From Anoplopoma fimbria (lineage: Eukaryota; Chordata; Actinopteri; Perciformes; Anoplopomatidae): a stretch of 64,000 bases of DNA. Positions 49,877 to 62,510 of the stretch are shown piece after piece. The stretch is from assembly GCF_027596085.1 (NCBI RefSeq), contig NC_072471.1:5575091-5639090 (forward strand). The letters run 5' to 3'. The notes below the pieces were generated by a model, which saw only the letters and a list, made by a program, of their open reading frames with translations, was not told where the DNA came from and searched no databases. Numbering within the stretch: position 1 is the stretch's first letter; each line of letters starts with the position of its first letter. The translations under genes and the position numbers were made by a program.

Positions 49877-49884
49877 CATAAAAA
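49877..49884 (+). promoter_or_regulatory. tnni1: TATA-like box of the troponin I gene
   Basis: ATAAAAAG-type sequence about 80 bp upstream of the exon 1 donor. A start site about 30 bp downstream would fall near 49908 and give a short non-coding exon 1 of about 50 bp, the usual arrangement for troponin I genes. Confidence 0.5.
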
Positions 49885-49907
49885 GCTGCCCATTGTCTCC
49901 AGCGGCC

Positions 49908-49959
49908 ACTGTTTGACTCTCTTCATACTTCTCTTCTCTTTATAGACACCCATTCACAG
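49908..49959 (+). other. tnni1: troponin I non-coding exon 1 (5' end approximate)
   Basis: The sequence ends ACACCCATTCACAG, followed by the donor GTAAAA at 49960. It has no ATG in the expected frame. The 5' boundary is inferred from the TATA-like box. Intron 1 is 49960-50696. Confidence 0.5.
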
Positions 49960-50696
49960 GTAAAACTACCATTGCTTTATAGTGAATTTGAAGTCTTTAG
50001 GTCTTTCAGTGAATTCCTCACATTTTATGTGGGTTAAACTATAATTTTGTGAAACGATTTGTAATTTTCTTTGTTCTGGTTTACGTACATTAAAGTGTGA
50101 CAGAGTTTATTTGGTAGAGCTGTTATTATAGAACGTTTTTTAAAAGTTTTACAGTGGAAAAGCCTTTATTTATCAAGTGTATTATCTAATTACAAATGAG
50201 AATATTTGATTTTCCAGATCTTCTACTTGTAACTACAGCTGTCACAGTTCTGTCTGTTTTGTCAGTTTGAGAGCTTTTTTAACAAATCTGTTGAGCTGCA
50301 GTCATACTGAGAAAAGAAAAAAAAAAAAAAAACACAGCTGAGATGATGCTGAATATAGTGGAGGGAATTGGTCCCACCATGTCCTTGCTTTAATCCTCTT
50401 GTCAAGGGTTTAGGACTGTTTGCTATGTGGCGCCTTGATGGATCAAATTACAGTTTGATTCACTGGGGCGACATTTCACCCCTAAACTGTACTGATATCT
50501 GTTTCTCTCATTTTTTTTTGTGATAATAGTCTAAAAGTGGTAAGAAAATATACGCACTATTCCTGAATGATACTGTCATAATTCATATTTATTTCATTGA
50601 CTGCTCAATTTACTATTCAAATAGAAATGTTTATGTTCTTGTATAAACCTAATTCCATAAAGCATCATACTCATTTGTTCCTGTTTTGGTTTTCAG

Positions 50697-50738
50697 GATC
50701 CCAACAGACCCAAAGGGATGAATCCCAAAGGGGAAAAG
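50697..50738 (+). CDS. tnni1: troponin I exon 2 (start codon at 50718)
   Basis: Acceptor GGTTTTCAG, donor GTTAGC. It has 21 bases of 5' UTR, then ATG with G at -3, encoding MNPKGEK. The small start exon is typical of troponin I genes. Confidence 0.88.
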
Positions 50739-52242
50739 GTTAGCAGGCTATATTCCACAGTGTTAATCCCTCATGCGTGGAGAGGGGACACGTTGTCCTG
50801 ATGCACACGGCAAAAATCTGGCAGTGCTTATCTGGCCGGAGTTGTTATCAGCATCAATGAGAGCTTTCCCCTTGACCTCATCCTAATAATAAAGCATTAT
50901 CTATTCACATGCCGCTGCAGTAAGTGGTGGCGAGTTTGACTTTCCATACACATGTTTTTACTGTTTATGGAGTTCATGGACTTGCCATGTATCACAACTG
51001 CTGGTGAGCTAACAGGAACATCTAGGAGTTATTCCAAAATAGAAATTCCTCAAGAAATACATTTTTTTCTACAGTTTATATATTACACTTCAAGATGTAT
51101 TTGCATATTTGTCCATCCATGGTATATGTGCCTGATTAAAATGTATTTTTCCACAGCCGAAGTCGAAGATTTCGGCTTCCCGCAAGCTCTCCCTCAAGGT
51201 GAGTTATGATATACCCTTTTTGTTTCACCTACTCAACCTGGCAACTGCAGAAGTGGTCCTGGTTGGGAATCACTGCTATATTCCTCCAAGATATTGTGAT
51301 ACTGTACATATGTACAACCAAGACACCTTTTGACAAATAACGATTTACTATAGCATCTTAGAGTCTGTTCAGTACCTATACTTGACCAGAACATCTGTTT
51401 TGTCCTATCAGATGCTCCTCCTCACAAGAGCCTGTGAGGATTTGGAGAGGGAGAAGCAAGATAGGGAGGAGGAGAAAGTGCGCTATATAGGAGAAAAGTT
51501 GCCCCCTTTGCAACTTTCTGGGTTACCGCTGAATGAACTACAAGTGGGTCATAAATCATAAAAAAATTCAGCTTTTTCTAGAGCAGAAGATGTATGTCCA
51601 TGTTTGAGCGATATGTTTAAAACCCTCCTCTTTCCCTCAGAAATTATGCCAGGAGCTTCATACAAAAATCGATGTTGTGGACGAGGAGCGATATGACTGC
51701 GAGTCGAAAGTGGGCAAACACAACAAAGATGTAAGTGAACACTCTCCTGAGTCAGTGCTTCAGTCTTAGCATATTCATATCTTTAACGAAAGCTTAGTTT
51801 GTTTTATATATTTTCTTCCATATTTTTTAGATCCATGAGCTGAAGTTGAAGATACAGGACCTTGGAGGCAAGTTCAAAAAGCCTGCCCTGAGGAAGGTGA
51901 GGGTGTCGGCAGATGAGATGATGAGAGCTCTCCTGGGCTCCAAACACAAGGGCTCGATGGACCTCAGAGCAAACCTCAAGTCCGTGAAGAAGGAGGACGG
52001 CAAAACGGACAAGGTACCGGTTTCCAGACTCCCAAATATTAAGCATGCAGGTTTTCCCAGTATGAGGGGAAAAAAACAACATCATATCTCAGGTAGATGA
52101 TGTGATTTCATTTATTTTTTTTGTTTCTGTTGAACCCCAGGAGCTCACTTCTGAAGTGGGTGACTGGCGTAAGAACGTGGAGGCCATGTCAGGCATGGAG
52201 GGCCGCAAGAAGATGTTCGATACAGCCGGAGGAACACAGTGA
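50718..52242 (+). CDS. tnni1: troponin I, slow skeletal type, complete, six coding exons
   Basis: Coding exons 50718-50738, 51157-51198, 51412-51543, 51641-51730, 51831-52013 and 52141-52242 join in phase 0 throughout to give 189 residues; human TNNI1 has 187. The protein is the inhibitory subunit of the thin-filament troponin complex. Visible regions are a short N-terminus without the cardiac serine-phosphorylation extension, [14 protein letters not shown] (8-21, troponin C binding), helices 22-105 that pair with troponin T, the inhibitory region [12 protein letters not shown] (108-119), the switch segment [11 protein letters not shown] (121-131), [14 protein letters not shown], and the C-terminal [20 protein letters not shown]. 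The last two blocks match slow TNNI1 better than fast TNNI2 or cardiac TNNI3. Which of the several teleost tnni1-like paralogues this is cannot be decided here. Glu124 and Gly107 differ from the usual residues. Confidence 0.95.
51157..51198 (+). CDS. tnni1: troponin I coding exon, residues 8-21
   Basis: Acceptor TTTTTCCACAG, donor GTGAGT. It encodes [14 protein letters not shown], matching the KPKITASRKLLLK block of slow troponin I. Confidence 0.95.
51412..51543 (+). CDS. tnni1: troponin I coding exon, residues 22-65
   Basis: Acceptor TGTCCTATCAG, donor GTGGGT after CAA. It encodes a highly charged helix ([20 protein letters not shown]) and then [15 protein letters not shown], matching the first IT-arm helix of slow troponin I. 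Confidence 0.95.
51641..51730 (+). CDS. tnni1: troponin I coding exon, residues 66-95
   Basis: Acceptor TCTTTCCCTCAG, donor GTAAGT. It encodes [19 protein letters not shown] and [11 protein letters not shown], part of the troponin T-binding coiled coil. Confidence 0.96.
51831..52013 (+). CDS. tnni1: troponin I coding exon with inhibitory and switch regions, residues 96-156
   Basis: Acceptor ATTTTTTAG, donor GTACCG. It holds the inhibitory peptide, the switch helix, the RALLGSKHK block and [15 protein letters not shown]. It is the longest exon of the gene, as in other vertebrate troponin I genes. Confidence 0.96.
52141..52242 (+). CDS. tnni1: troponin I terminal coding exon, residues 157-189
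   Basis: Acceptor TTGAACCCCAG. It encodes [20 protein letters not shown] and then [13 protein letters not shown] before TGA. This is the C-terminal actin-binding segment, nearly invariant in slow troponin I. Confidence 0.96.
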   Translation, partial: ELTSEVGDWRKNVEAMSGMEGRKKMFDTAGGTQ

Positions 52243-52525
52243 GACACTATGTGGGGGGTCCTGCAAGTGACGAAGCTGGTTAAGTAAGAACAGGGAAAAG
52301 GAAAGTAGTCTAGACAAAAAGTATTGAATAGTTATAAGAAGGCTAAATGACTTGAGGTGTAGGAATCAACGGCTCGAATACATCAGCTGTGCCTTCATTT
52401 GCTAGATGGCCATTTTCTGTGCAATGACTCAAAGCACTTAAAGAAAAGTGTAGAATGAGTAGAGACCCATTGTTTTTTTATTACAAAAGTACATTATTCT
52501 TGTTTTGTTATGACATCTTTAGACA

Positions 52526-52531
52526 ATTAAA
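52526..52531 (+). terminator. tnni1: candidate poly(A) signal of troponin I
   Basis: ATTAAA, about 285 bp after the troponin I stop. It is the common variant hexamer and the first plausible one seen in the 3' flank. Confidence 0.4.
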
Positions 52532-53879
52532 ATGGATTTGAATAACGTCTCAGTCTCTTATGTTCCAAATCCGTACTTGACTTTATCATGTTTCATTCTA
52601 TTGGCACCTGTCGACGATGGAAAGCATCTTAACTCATGATGGATTAAAAAAGAAGACGATAAGTCAAGAGAGGGGTGTGCAACAGGTGTCACCTACCGAA
52701 ATTCAACCTCATAATGTTTAAATAGATCTTGCAGACACAGCCATAAAAGAAGAAAAGGAATATTAAAAGTAAATCTCAAATTTAAATGACAACGCACACA
52801 TAAAGATTAGGACGGTTACTTCGACAACATTGTTACACATTTTCACAAAGAAAAATGGTCTCCAATCTAATTACTGCCAAAACAGTGTTTCAACCATCGT
52901 CGGGATTATGTTTTGCTCATTTTTCAGGCTTTAATCATTTCAGAAAAAATGACAAACTACTGCTGCTTCAGTACTTCTTGATAAGTTATATTTTTAGACT
53001 AGTTTGATGATAGAAATAAACCCCAGGAGATGTGACTTGAATCTTAGACTCTGGAACTGATGCTGTCCTCCATAAATCCAAGCCTTGGAAAGCGAAACCC
53101 TCTGGCATTGTCGTCCCACACATTGCGTGCATGCATGTGCTTCTTCTGTCTGTGTGAGTCGACTGGCTGTCCTCACCCAGCCATTGTTATTTGAAGTATG
53201 ACAGCAACACCAACAATAGCTTCAGTTGGTGGTATTGTATGCTTTTATGGGCTGGTTATGGACAGCTGATGCACATGTCTCACGAATGCCAAAAATCCCC
53301 TTACAAATGTATGATGATTGTGTGAAATCTAGATGGGTTAAAAGTCACATCCCTTTCCATGTGTCCAATCATCAACCTCCACTGTATGTGTGTATGTTTA
53401 GTCATGTTGAAAAGCTGATATATGACCTCTTACACTCAAGCTTAACTAGCTGATAATGAACAGCAACTCCATGCACACTCAGTATCTATAAATAGGCAAT
53501 GATGAGAGTGACCTTCACGTACAACAAATGATCCAGATGTGCCATCCAGAGTTCTTTCTTGTCAACACCACATGGTGAATGTGAAATGGAAAAGGTCAGG
53601 ATGCTGGAGTCTTCCCCGAAACGTCTTAAGATGACAGACACATTCAAGTGTGACTTGATCAAATCTCAAACCAAAGAGTCAGTCAGTCATGTGCTTATGG
53701 GGATGCATCACACTGTGCTTCATTCCCAGTGCCACTTGGTGGCAGTCCACAATCAGAGGAATACAGTACATCTCCTGCTATAATTAATAAAACGTTAGCT
53801 GAAACAACTGTGTTGAGCTAAAGGAATTCATTAAATGGAGAGAACAATTCAAAAGGATTATTCATTTGTATATTTTGTT

Positions 53880-54276
53880 TTTGTAGAAAACATTAAAAGG
53901 TGCAAAATTCAGAGTATTAATATAGCAGCAAACATTTGTAGAGACATTGTGTTGTAATGGCGTCCCTGTTATCCAAGCTTTTCTGTGTTTTATTTACGTA
54001 GCAGGTGCATGTTAGTCCCAGTGAGTATATGCTCAACTGGCTAGCGTTTTTCACGGCACTCTGCACTCATACGACCTCTGATAACACCGTCCCAACCTAT
54101 GGCCCACCACCCGGTTCCCCCTCAGGTTAACACTGTTAGCTCTGTTAGCACTGTTGCGTTGTTTGCACTGTTAGCACCGTTAGCTTCTAGCCGCTGTTGC
54201 CATGTTGAGAACCGTGTGGAGTAAATCCCTCAATCTTAGATATGCTCTGAATTTCTTATTTAGCACCTTTAAGGAA
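53880..54276. repeat. interspersed repeat with GTTAGCACTG words
   Basis: Contains GGTTAACACTGTTAGCTCTG and several GTTAGCACCGTTAGC-like words, then GAACCGTGTGGAGTAAATCC and TTATTTAGCACCTTTAA. I recall this as a frequent fish repeat; the class is not identified. Confidence 0.5.
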
Positions 54277-56081
54277 CTATGTCACACTTGATATGAAGAA
54301 CAATGGCGGTGGAAATACCTGAATTCTATGAATAGAAAATGTTTTATGGAAGAAAGTTGAGTCAATTACCACCTGCTGGAGAGCAAAACACCTGGAAGTT
54401 GCTACTTCTACTCCGATCCATGATTTCGGGCTATATAAATAAAATTCACTCGACTAAACTTCTCAAAACTCCTTCCCTCTATTCCTTCATGTTTAAAAAC
54501 TGTGACTCTGCTGTCTTAGAGAAGACAAGAAACCATCATTTCCACAAGTTGTAAGATGGAAGAAGTGGAGCCTGACAATAAATAATTACCACTGTGGCTG
54601 TAAGCAGCGCCAGTTCATTTCACTCATGGAATAACCCAAAGGAAAAGAAAAATGAGAGTCTTTAGTCTGCGAAGAAAACACTGAAGCAGATTACAATGTT
54701 TGGAGCGTGTTCGTGTGTGTTTGCGTGGCTTGATGAGAAGGTGTGATTGATGTCATTAATCTTCAGTATACAACACGAGCAGTGTATTTATTGCTGCAGG
54801 GACTAAGGGGGTTGCCAATATTGGAATATATTTGACAGTAACAGAGGGTGGGCTGAGTGATTAGACGGGCTGTCCTCAGACTGGAAGCTCCAGGCTCAGT
54901 TAGTGCAGCAGCTAATGTTGTTGTCACGTATCTTGTCAAAATGTCCTTCAGCGAGATAGGATGGCCAGAGTCAGAATATGTCTAAGTGATGCTGAGCCAA
55001 TATCACAAACATGGTACACAAGAATGTAACATTCCTTTTTGTATGCACTACTGCAGTGAAATTGTTTGCAATTGTGAAACTAAACCTGCGATAGACAAAT
55101 CATTTTCTTGCAAAAGAAATTCTCCCATTATTAATATCCTGTCACGGTTCAGGTACTGCAAAAACTCAAGCAGAGCAGGTTGAATTAAAGGCACTTTAAC
55201 AGGCCTGTCAACATCTTGGAGGCAGGTCAGAATCTGACAAACAACTAAGAAGAGATAAGCAGGCCGGTAACAGAAAAGCAGCAGATTTAAAAAAAACTCC
55301 AGCAGCTACTTTTAAGAGTTAAAGAGAGAGGTTAAAGTAGATAGACACATGACTGGAGCACTGTGACAGGTAAGCAACATGGATGCTGTGGGCACAGGGA
55401 GTGGGGAGGAATATGTAAACTTGGGCTAATGAGGGAATGAGGAACAGGTGTGCATCCAGGTGGATAGTCAGGTGACTGGATTGGTAAAGGCCTGCCAAAA
55501 CAATATGGATGGAATTCACATGATTCACATTATATATTTGCACAGTGTAACACATTTCTCCTTATATCTGCTGTCTATCAACAGTTCTTAATAATAATCC
55601 TTTCTTATGTTTTGTTAAGAGTTTAACAAAAAGCCATTTCAGTCTTTGATATTAAGCTCCTTTCCATGAGTAAATAGCCTTTTTCGTTTTTGTAGTTTGA
55701 GGAGAAGGTGTGTCATAAAAGGGTTTTGAGTCTCTACACCTCCTGGCACAGGAAAAAACACTTCAAACACATTGTTTTTCAAGAAGACAAGGGGAAAGAT
55801 TTATTAATTTACTTTTCCACTTTCACATGCCTCTGTTGGTTTGAGGCAGCAATCTGCCGACCTTCCTCTAACAATCCCTGTATTCTGTGACCTCTGGGCT
55901 TATGTCGCACTAACTAGCTACTGTATGTATTTACAGCTTTCTGTGGCGATGCGACAAATAAGCAGCTTGAGGCAAATGCTGTTTCTTTTCTAAATGTTAG
56001 TCTATATTTGGAGGTAATGACACAGAAAAGGAGCTTTAAAAGAAGCATTAAACTGGTGGATTCAAGGGTTTAAACTGAAAG

Positions 56082-56083
<2 letters not shown>

Positions 56084-56142
<59 letters not shown>
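56084..56142. repeat. (AC)n microsatellite
   Basis: About 29 AC units. Confidence 0.97.
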
Positions 56143-56147
<5 letters not shown>

Positions 56148-59100
56148 ACACCCGCAAACACATTTATGCAATATGCTCCCCGCAGTCAAAAGGTGTTAAT
56201 TGGGTTCAGAGCGAGAGGTGAATCTCTTTTCAACCTCAATGAAACATTCACAAGCAGCAGATGGAAATGACTGGAAACAAAGTGATGAAGGCACACATTT
56301 GTTGTTCATTGCTAATCCATTTGACCCAACTAAAAGGTTGAGGATTAACTTTGCCTCACTTGAACTGAATCTACAAGTCGCCTAATGATCCAGACTCATT
56401 TAATTTATTTATATTTCTGTATCAATGATTCTATATTAGCCAGTATATGCAGGGAGAAAAGACAGCAAACTGAGCCAAGTTAATTCATTTTCTACATAAT
56501 AGTGGCAATATAATGTTAACCCAATTGAGATATTTCTCTTAAATGATTTTTTGGCCACGGGAACAAGCTGTAAACACAATGTTGACATGCAATCTCTTTG
56601 TTAAGTTGATATGGCTAACATGTTAACAAATCATTAAAAGTTCTACCCAATCTTTTTGTGGGTCCGTAGTTGGATCGGCCTAACATCAAACCCGAGACGA
56701 CATCCCCATCCTGAGTCTCCTTCTCCCCTGAGCCACCTACATTACCCAGACTAACCTGATCACATGACCTCCACCCACATCCTCTCCTTCACTACCATTA
56801 CTCATTTACATTATTCAATTATTCCTCTTATATTAAAACCACTTAACTATCATTATTGTGGCGTGGTCCTTGCCAGTGAAGTATTATTGTTGTATTAACC
56901 TAACCAATCATTTCACAACCATGTGCCATTGTGCAATTCTGCAAAACTGATACGAGGCTGATATGAAACGAATTTATGAAACATGTTTTTTGTTCAGAAA
57001 CGTTCACATTTAACGTAGTTTGCAGAGACGTACAATGCCAACATGTTTTCTGGAGACTGTTTTTCTTGTTTTTATTAACTTGAATGAGGTCAAAGACTTA
57101 ATGTGTTGTAAGAGGTGACACGTTAAGTGGAACAGTGTGAGAAGCTCTTTGAGAATTTTCTGTGTTTATGTGTCCTTTTTCTAAAAAGAGGTTTCAGGGC
57201 TGTTTCATCAGCTTCAGTGGTGGTTCACAGCAGGTCAGGCCTCAACCCGCCCACCTGTGACAGGCTTTGTTCCCCTTCTATCCATCTCCCTGAACTATGC
57301 TCGAGGGAATCTACTAATTATACAGGAAAGGGAGTCAACATGGGAGTGAACTGCAGCTCTCAAGTATTACTTTAGACTTGTTTATAGGTGTATATATTTT
57401 TAAAAGCCGTCAAACGAAATGATTCTTTAGTGTGTTAAACAGTGTACCACACACAATGAATTCATCTTAAACACTTACTACTCACCCAATCTAAGAAAGT
57501 GATTATATTCTGGAATAAGACCCATAAGAACACTTTATCTCTTCATTTTTCATCATGGGAAAAGTTCAATGCCCTGCCAAAGTGTGTCTTAATCCCAGCA
57601 CGGCACCATCCACACATATCCATCCATCACCTCTAATGGTGTAAATTAATCTACAGTTGGTGCCCGTGGCCTCACTCCCTTCTCATTATTGATCTCCTCT
57701 GAGCCAATAGGGAGACAGAGGGGGCTGATGGGTATTAGTTTTGAACACTAACGCTGACCTGGGGTTAACAAGATGCAGCTATTAATTCCTTTTGCTGTAA
57801 TCAGGTGGAAACTTTCAAATGGGGGGAGTAGAAATTAGACCTTATGTTCAACTTTACAAGAGTACAGCTTTTATTTGTTTTAGTTTGATTTAATCAACCC
57901 TTCGCTAAGCTTTCCCCCCTCCTTGGTTACTGTTGCCAGGCTTGTCAAGCTTTCGCACCCAGCATGTCAATATGGCGTTTTTAACAATATCAGTGAGAGA
58001 TAACCCAAAGGAAATAAAATCTGATATCTGGAATAACTGTTCTGAAATATCAGAAAGACAGAGACATAAAGTAATACAACATCATTTTCCTCCTGAGTAT
58101 TTTCAATGAAGAAGCCATTAAAATTGAGGGAAAACGCTCAACAGTCCTAATGCAAGTGTACGACAACACACAACTTGTCAACGAAGGTGAAAGTCAAACA
58201 TTTACAGGAACAACAATGTTCCTTATGTTTAATTATGACTCCCTTTACATTATTTATTTTAAATTTTCCTGCTTTTCCATTTGTGGATAGAAGGTTTGCA
58301 CATTTTTAAATCTTGGCGTTGTCATTTGACACTGTAATAAAAAAAAACTAAGGAAAACGTCAGCTGATCCTACGTGGCCTCCGGTCTCCTTGGAACAAAT
58401 TCGTGGACAGCCTGACTCAGTGTATTATTTATAGCGATGTTCAAATTAACCACCCTGGAAGATTTTGGGGAAAGAGTAACAATGGAGGTTCATGTTTTCA
58501 CAAACAGCTACTTTATATAAGCCATTGTCCAAATCTTCAAGAGGTCTTTGTTGTGTAGACTAAATGTTGACTAAACTGAATTCACACAATTTTAAGGATC
58601 ATCTTTAAGTGCAGCCTGTTTTTCATAACCCACATCCCACTTAAACCGCTTCTGTGCTCGTCTGCTTCTCTCTTATCTCCATCTCCCCCTTGGTGTAGAG
58701 ATACTAGGAAAAATCAATGAAGAATAATGAGTTTTACCTGAACGCACCTCAGCAGTGTACCTCATGAAATGTGTGTGCAGTATTTTAAACATTCAGTGTG
58801 GGCTTCTCTTCCTTTTATTGGATTAAATATCTGAATTAAAGATAGAAATCTTTAAAATTTGGCCACTGATCAAAGGTTATTTGATGAGTTGGATGTGAGA
58901 ATGGCTTGGCAAAATAGCATGCCAACATATAAATGTAAAACTGCTATTTCCAGGTAGCATCACAGAGCAGCTTGACTCTCAGTCAAGTTCATATTAAAAG
59001 ATGACCTTCAAATCATGTTTTTTTTTATTTTATAAAACAGCTGCACACTGTGTAAATAGTAAACAGTCCTTGTTGCCACTTGGATGAACCATTTAAAGTG

Positions 59101-59770
59101 CAGATGCTCCTGGTGTCAGTGACATCTAAACTGGCAGCACTGCAGAGTGTCACTAATGAAGTGTAGCGTTTCAAGTAATTAATCTCTACCTGACATTAAC
59201 TGCTTAATCGTGTCGTCTGCTTTTATCTCTTCTCTCTTAATGGCATAAAGGCTCCAAAGTCCTTGGAAAACTCCTGTCTCCTTTCCATCAGATTTGTTAA
59301 CTTTCCACTCCTCTTTTTATTTCATGAACTAGCTTGACTTCTTTGGCATCATTTGTGAGCGAAAGATGCCAGTGACAGCTTCATTTTGATGAATCTTTCC
59401 TTTTTCATTTGTATTTTTTTCTGGAACTTTTCATGCCGAAAAGGGAAAGCGATGACACATAAAACATCAATATCCACTGAGTCATTTTAGGGCATAAAAT
59501 CTCTGGTATTCTGAGTCAAGTCGGGTGCATGCAACAAGCCATTTATCAATATTAATAAGAAGCGCTGCCCCAAAAAGAAGCTTAAAAATGGAGTAGTTTT
59601 CTTTTATTGCAAAATCGGAAAGATAGGGAAAAAGCGAGAATTCACTTTAAATGCTGGAGGGATAGAAGGAATGACAGTCTTCACTTTTTGAATATGAATG
59701 CAGGTGCTGAGTGCTATGGCTATTCCTTGCTTGTTACACTCTTTTGTTTGGATTCACAACAGTGTACTCA

Positions 59771-59904
<134 letters not shown>

Positions 59905-60256
59905 GATTCTGCATCAAGCACCGCTAAATAATGAGAAGGAATACAGCTGGTCTACTTTCAACTTAGCAACAAACCCGAGACAAAACAGGACTCTGGGGAG
60001 AAAGCCTATATGGATATAACACAGTTTTGATAAGAAAAGTTCCGGAGGAGGATCTGAAGACGGGGCAAAACTTTAACGCCAGCCAACTTTCAAACTATCA
60101 AAAATATTTTTCAGGAGTGAGGAATAGGATTATCAGTGATCTCATCTAAGGTTGTACAGCTTTTAAATATGATAAAATGAAAATATTTGACCAGAGGTTT
60201 GTCCGATTTTTTCGAGTTCTAGAGATGACAATATTCTGTTTGTCGATCGACCACTT

Positions 60257-60684
60257 TGGTCCAGACTAACATATCTTAACAAATATTGGATGGATTGGGA
60301 TGACAATTTCTACAGACATTAATGGTGCCTGCAGGATACATTGTAATAACCTTGGTGATTTTCTGACTTTGCTGTGTCACGAGGAGGTTGATATTTTGGG
60401 TTTTAGTAAATTATCTGTATATCATTTTGGCGATCCGCTGACTTTTCCTCATTGTCCGATGCTTTGATATACCTGCAAAACTGATAACATTCCCATCAGC
60501 CTCAACTTTGTTTTAGTGCTTACTAGCAAACTGTAGCGTGCTAACATGCTAAACTAAGATGGTGAATATGGTGGACATTATCTTTGCATAAAACCAGCAT
60601 CTTAGCATTGTTATTGGGGTGCAGGCTGACATTAGCATTTAGCTCAAGTCAATGCTGGACCCAAGTATAGCCTCACACTTTTAA
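60257..60684. repeat. interspersed repeat with internal decayed subrepeats
   Basis: GGTCCAGACTAACATATCTT, ATTGGATGGATTGGGATGAC, then GTGCTAACATGCTAAACTAAGATGG and CATTTAGCTCAAG. These words define a very common fish repeat. Short decayed relatives occur at 22935-23035, 29205-29245 and 48018-48075. Confidence 0.6.
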
Positions 60685-62189
60685 GCTCCGTCCTTGTCGT
60701 TTCATATCAAGGATGTGTGACCCTCAGGCCGCAGACCTCTCTGTGAGGTAATTGGTGTTAAAGGTGGGTTGCACCGTTTCCAGCAGATGGTCCATAATAA
60801 GTAAAGCTGGACATTGCAGATGTCACCTAACGCCACAGTCTCTGCTGGCACCATTTCCATTTTTACAATCTCACTGCAAAACTCCTTTTTGTCTCCTTCC
60901 AGCCAAACGTCGCTGGTCTGGTGCACAAGCCATTTTTCACTTCACTTAGGTTATAAAGCAGCCATATGGAAGCAGGGACCCGGCTGCAACTGCAATGGCT
61001 CACCGCTGTGGTCCTCATACTTCACTGTCTGGAGGTCATACGATATTAATACTTCCTCTGTTTTTTTTTGTTTTTTTTTTAAGTTTTATGAAACTTTCAA
61101 CAATATAGAAAGCATTTATCACAGCATATTGTTGATGCCACTCCTGTTCTGGATGAATATGGCAGATTGTCCTTTGCTTCATTAGACCCTGACACACATT
61201 AATAGTAAGCTACTCATGCTGAATATGGGCAAACCTCTAGATTTCAAAAAGATCGATCATGCGAAAACTATTAAGATTTTAGCAAAAAAGTGACGTAAAT
61301 GTTTATTTTAGATCATCTTGTCAGTGTAAATCATTCTGTCACCCACCAACGCAAAAGCATGTTATATATAAAACTATGTACTTGACAATAGACCAGCGAG
61401 GAGTAAAGATTTCTGCACATTTGCAAAGCAAGAACGGAATGAAAGTGCAAATCTCTGAAAGCATCACACTACAGCAACCAGAGGAGCCGAGCACCCTCTC
61501 AGTGAGATATCACTTCAGTCTGTATCAGGAGGGATCATCTAACCTAAAACCCATTTCCTCTCCTTGCTCTGCTCTTGCATGCTATCTGTCTGGTTGGCTT
61601 GTTTTTTATTTCCCTTTTGGTGAAGTCAGAGATACCGAGGCGCAGACTGAAAGGCTGCCTCCTTTGCCTTATCCAATTTGCAAAAAATCATACTGCTATC
61701 TCAACAGAGCAGGAGCAAAGTGAAGTTTTTCCTAAAACGTAAAGGGATTTTGTGAATAAGCAAAACAGAAACCGTAAAAAAAAAAAAAAAAAAAAAAGTA
61801 TCCAAGTCAAATCATTTTCATACTGTGTTGCTAAGTGAGCTTCACTCAGAGGAAGCTATTACATTCTTAACCATGCCATTCTTTCCTATCTATCCCTGCA
61901 GGGCAACATCGCAAAAAATGCTTCCATGCAACACACAAAGACTGCTTGGTGACAAAAATAGCACAACAGGCGATACCAATTACATCACACATTCATATAG
62001 ACAAAAGGGATGTCCTGAGCTTAAAGCTTGTTTAATTCACAACACCAGATGCTAATTTTACCAGAGTTTGTAAAAGACCACATTAAATAAGACTATATCT
62101 CCTTGCTTCTGGTGTGATAAAATATTGCACACTGCAGCCTGAGAAAAGACAAGCAAATGAAGAAAACATTTTTCAAACAGAGCAAAAAA

Positions 62190-62260
62190 ACCACTGCAAA
62201 TCCAGAAAACACAACCACATACACTCTGTATGTGGTTGTGTTTTCTGGATTTGCAGTGGT
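62190..62260. repeat. perfect 33-bp inverted repeat (hairpin)
   Basis: The arms 62190-62222 and 62228-62260 are exact reverse complements separated by the 5-base loop ACTCT. They start ACCACTGCAAATCCAGAAAA. It lies in an otherwise unremarkable intergenic stretch about 1.2 kb upstream of iqsec3. Confidence 0.97.
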
Positions 62261-62510
62261 CAATTTTTTTAAACAGCATGTGACCAGGGCTTGTGGTGTA
62301 GTTTAGCTCAGATTAGCTCAATTTTTTTTATTATTTGAAAGGGAATAAAAGCCAGGGCAAATTAACCCATATTTTTAAAATTCACACATGTCATTCCTAT
62401 GGTCTAAGACAGTCCAAAAAATATTAATAACTTTGAACAACTCTTCCCTAATTCCATAAACTATAACATTCAAATAGAATTAAGTTAATTTGGATGTAAA
62501 AAAGAAAATT

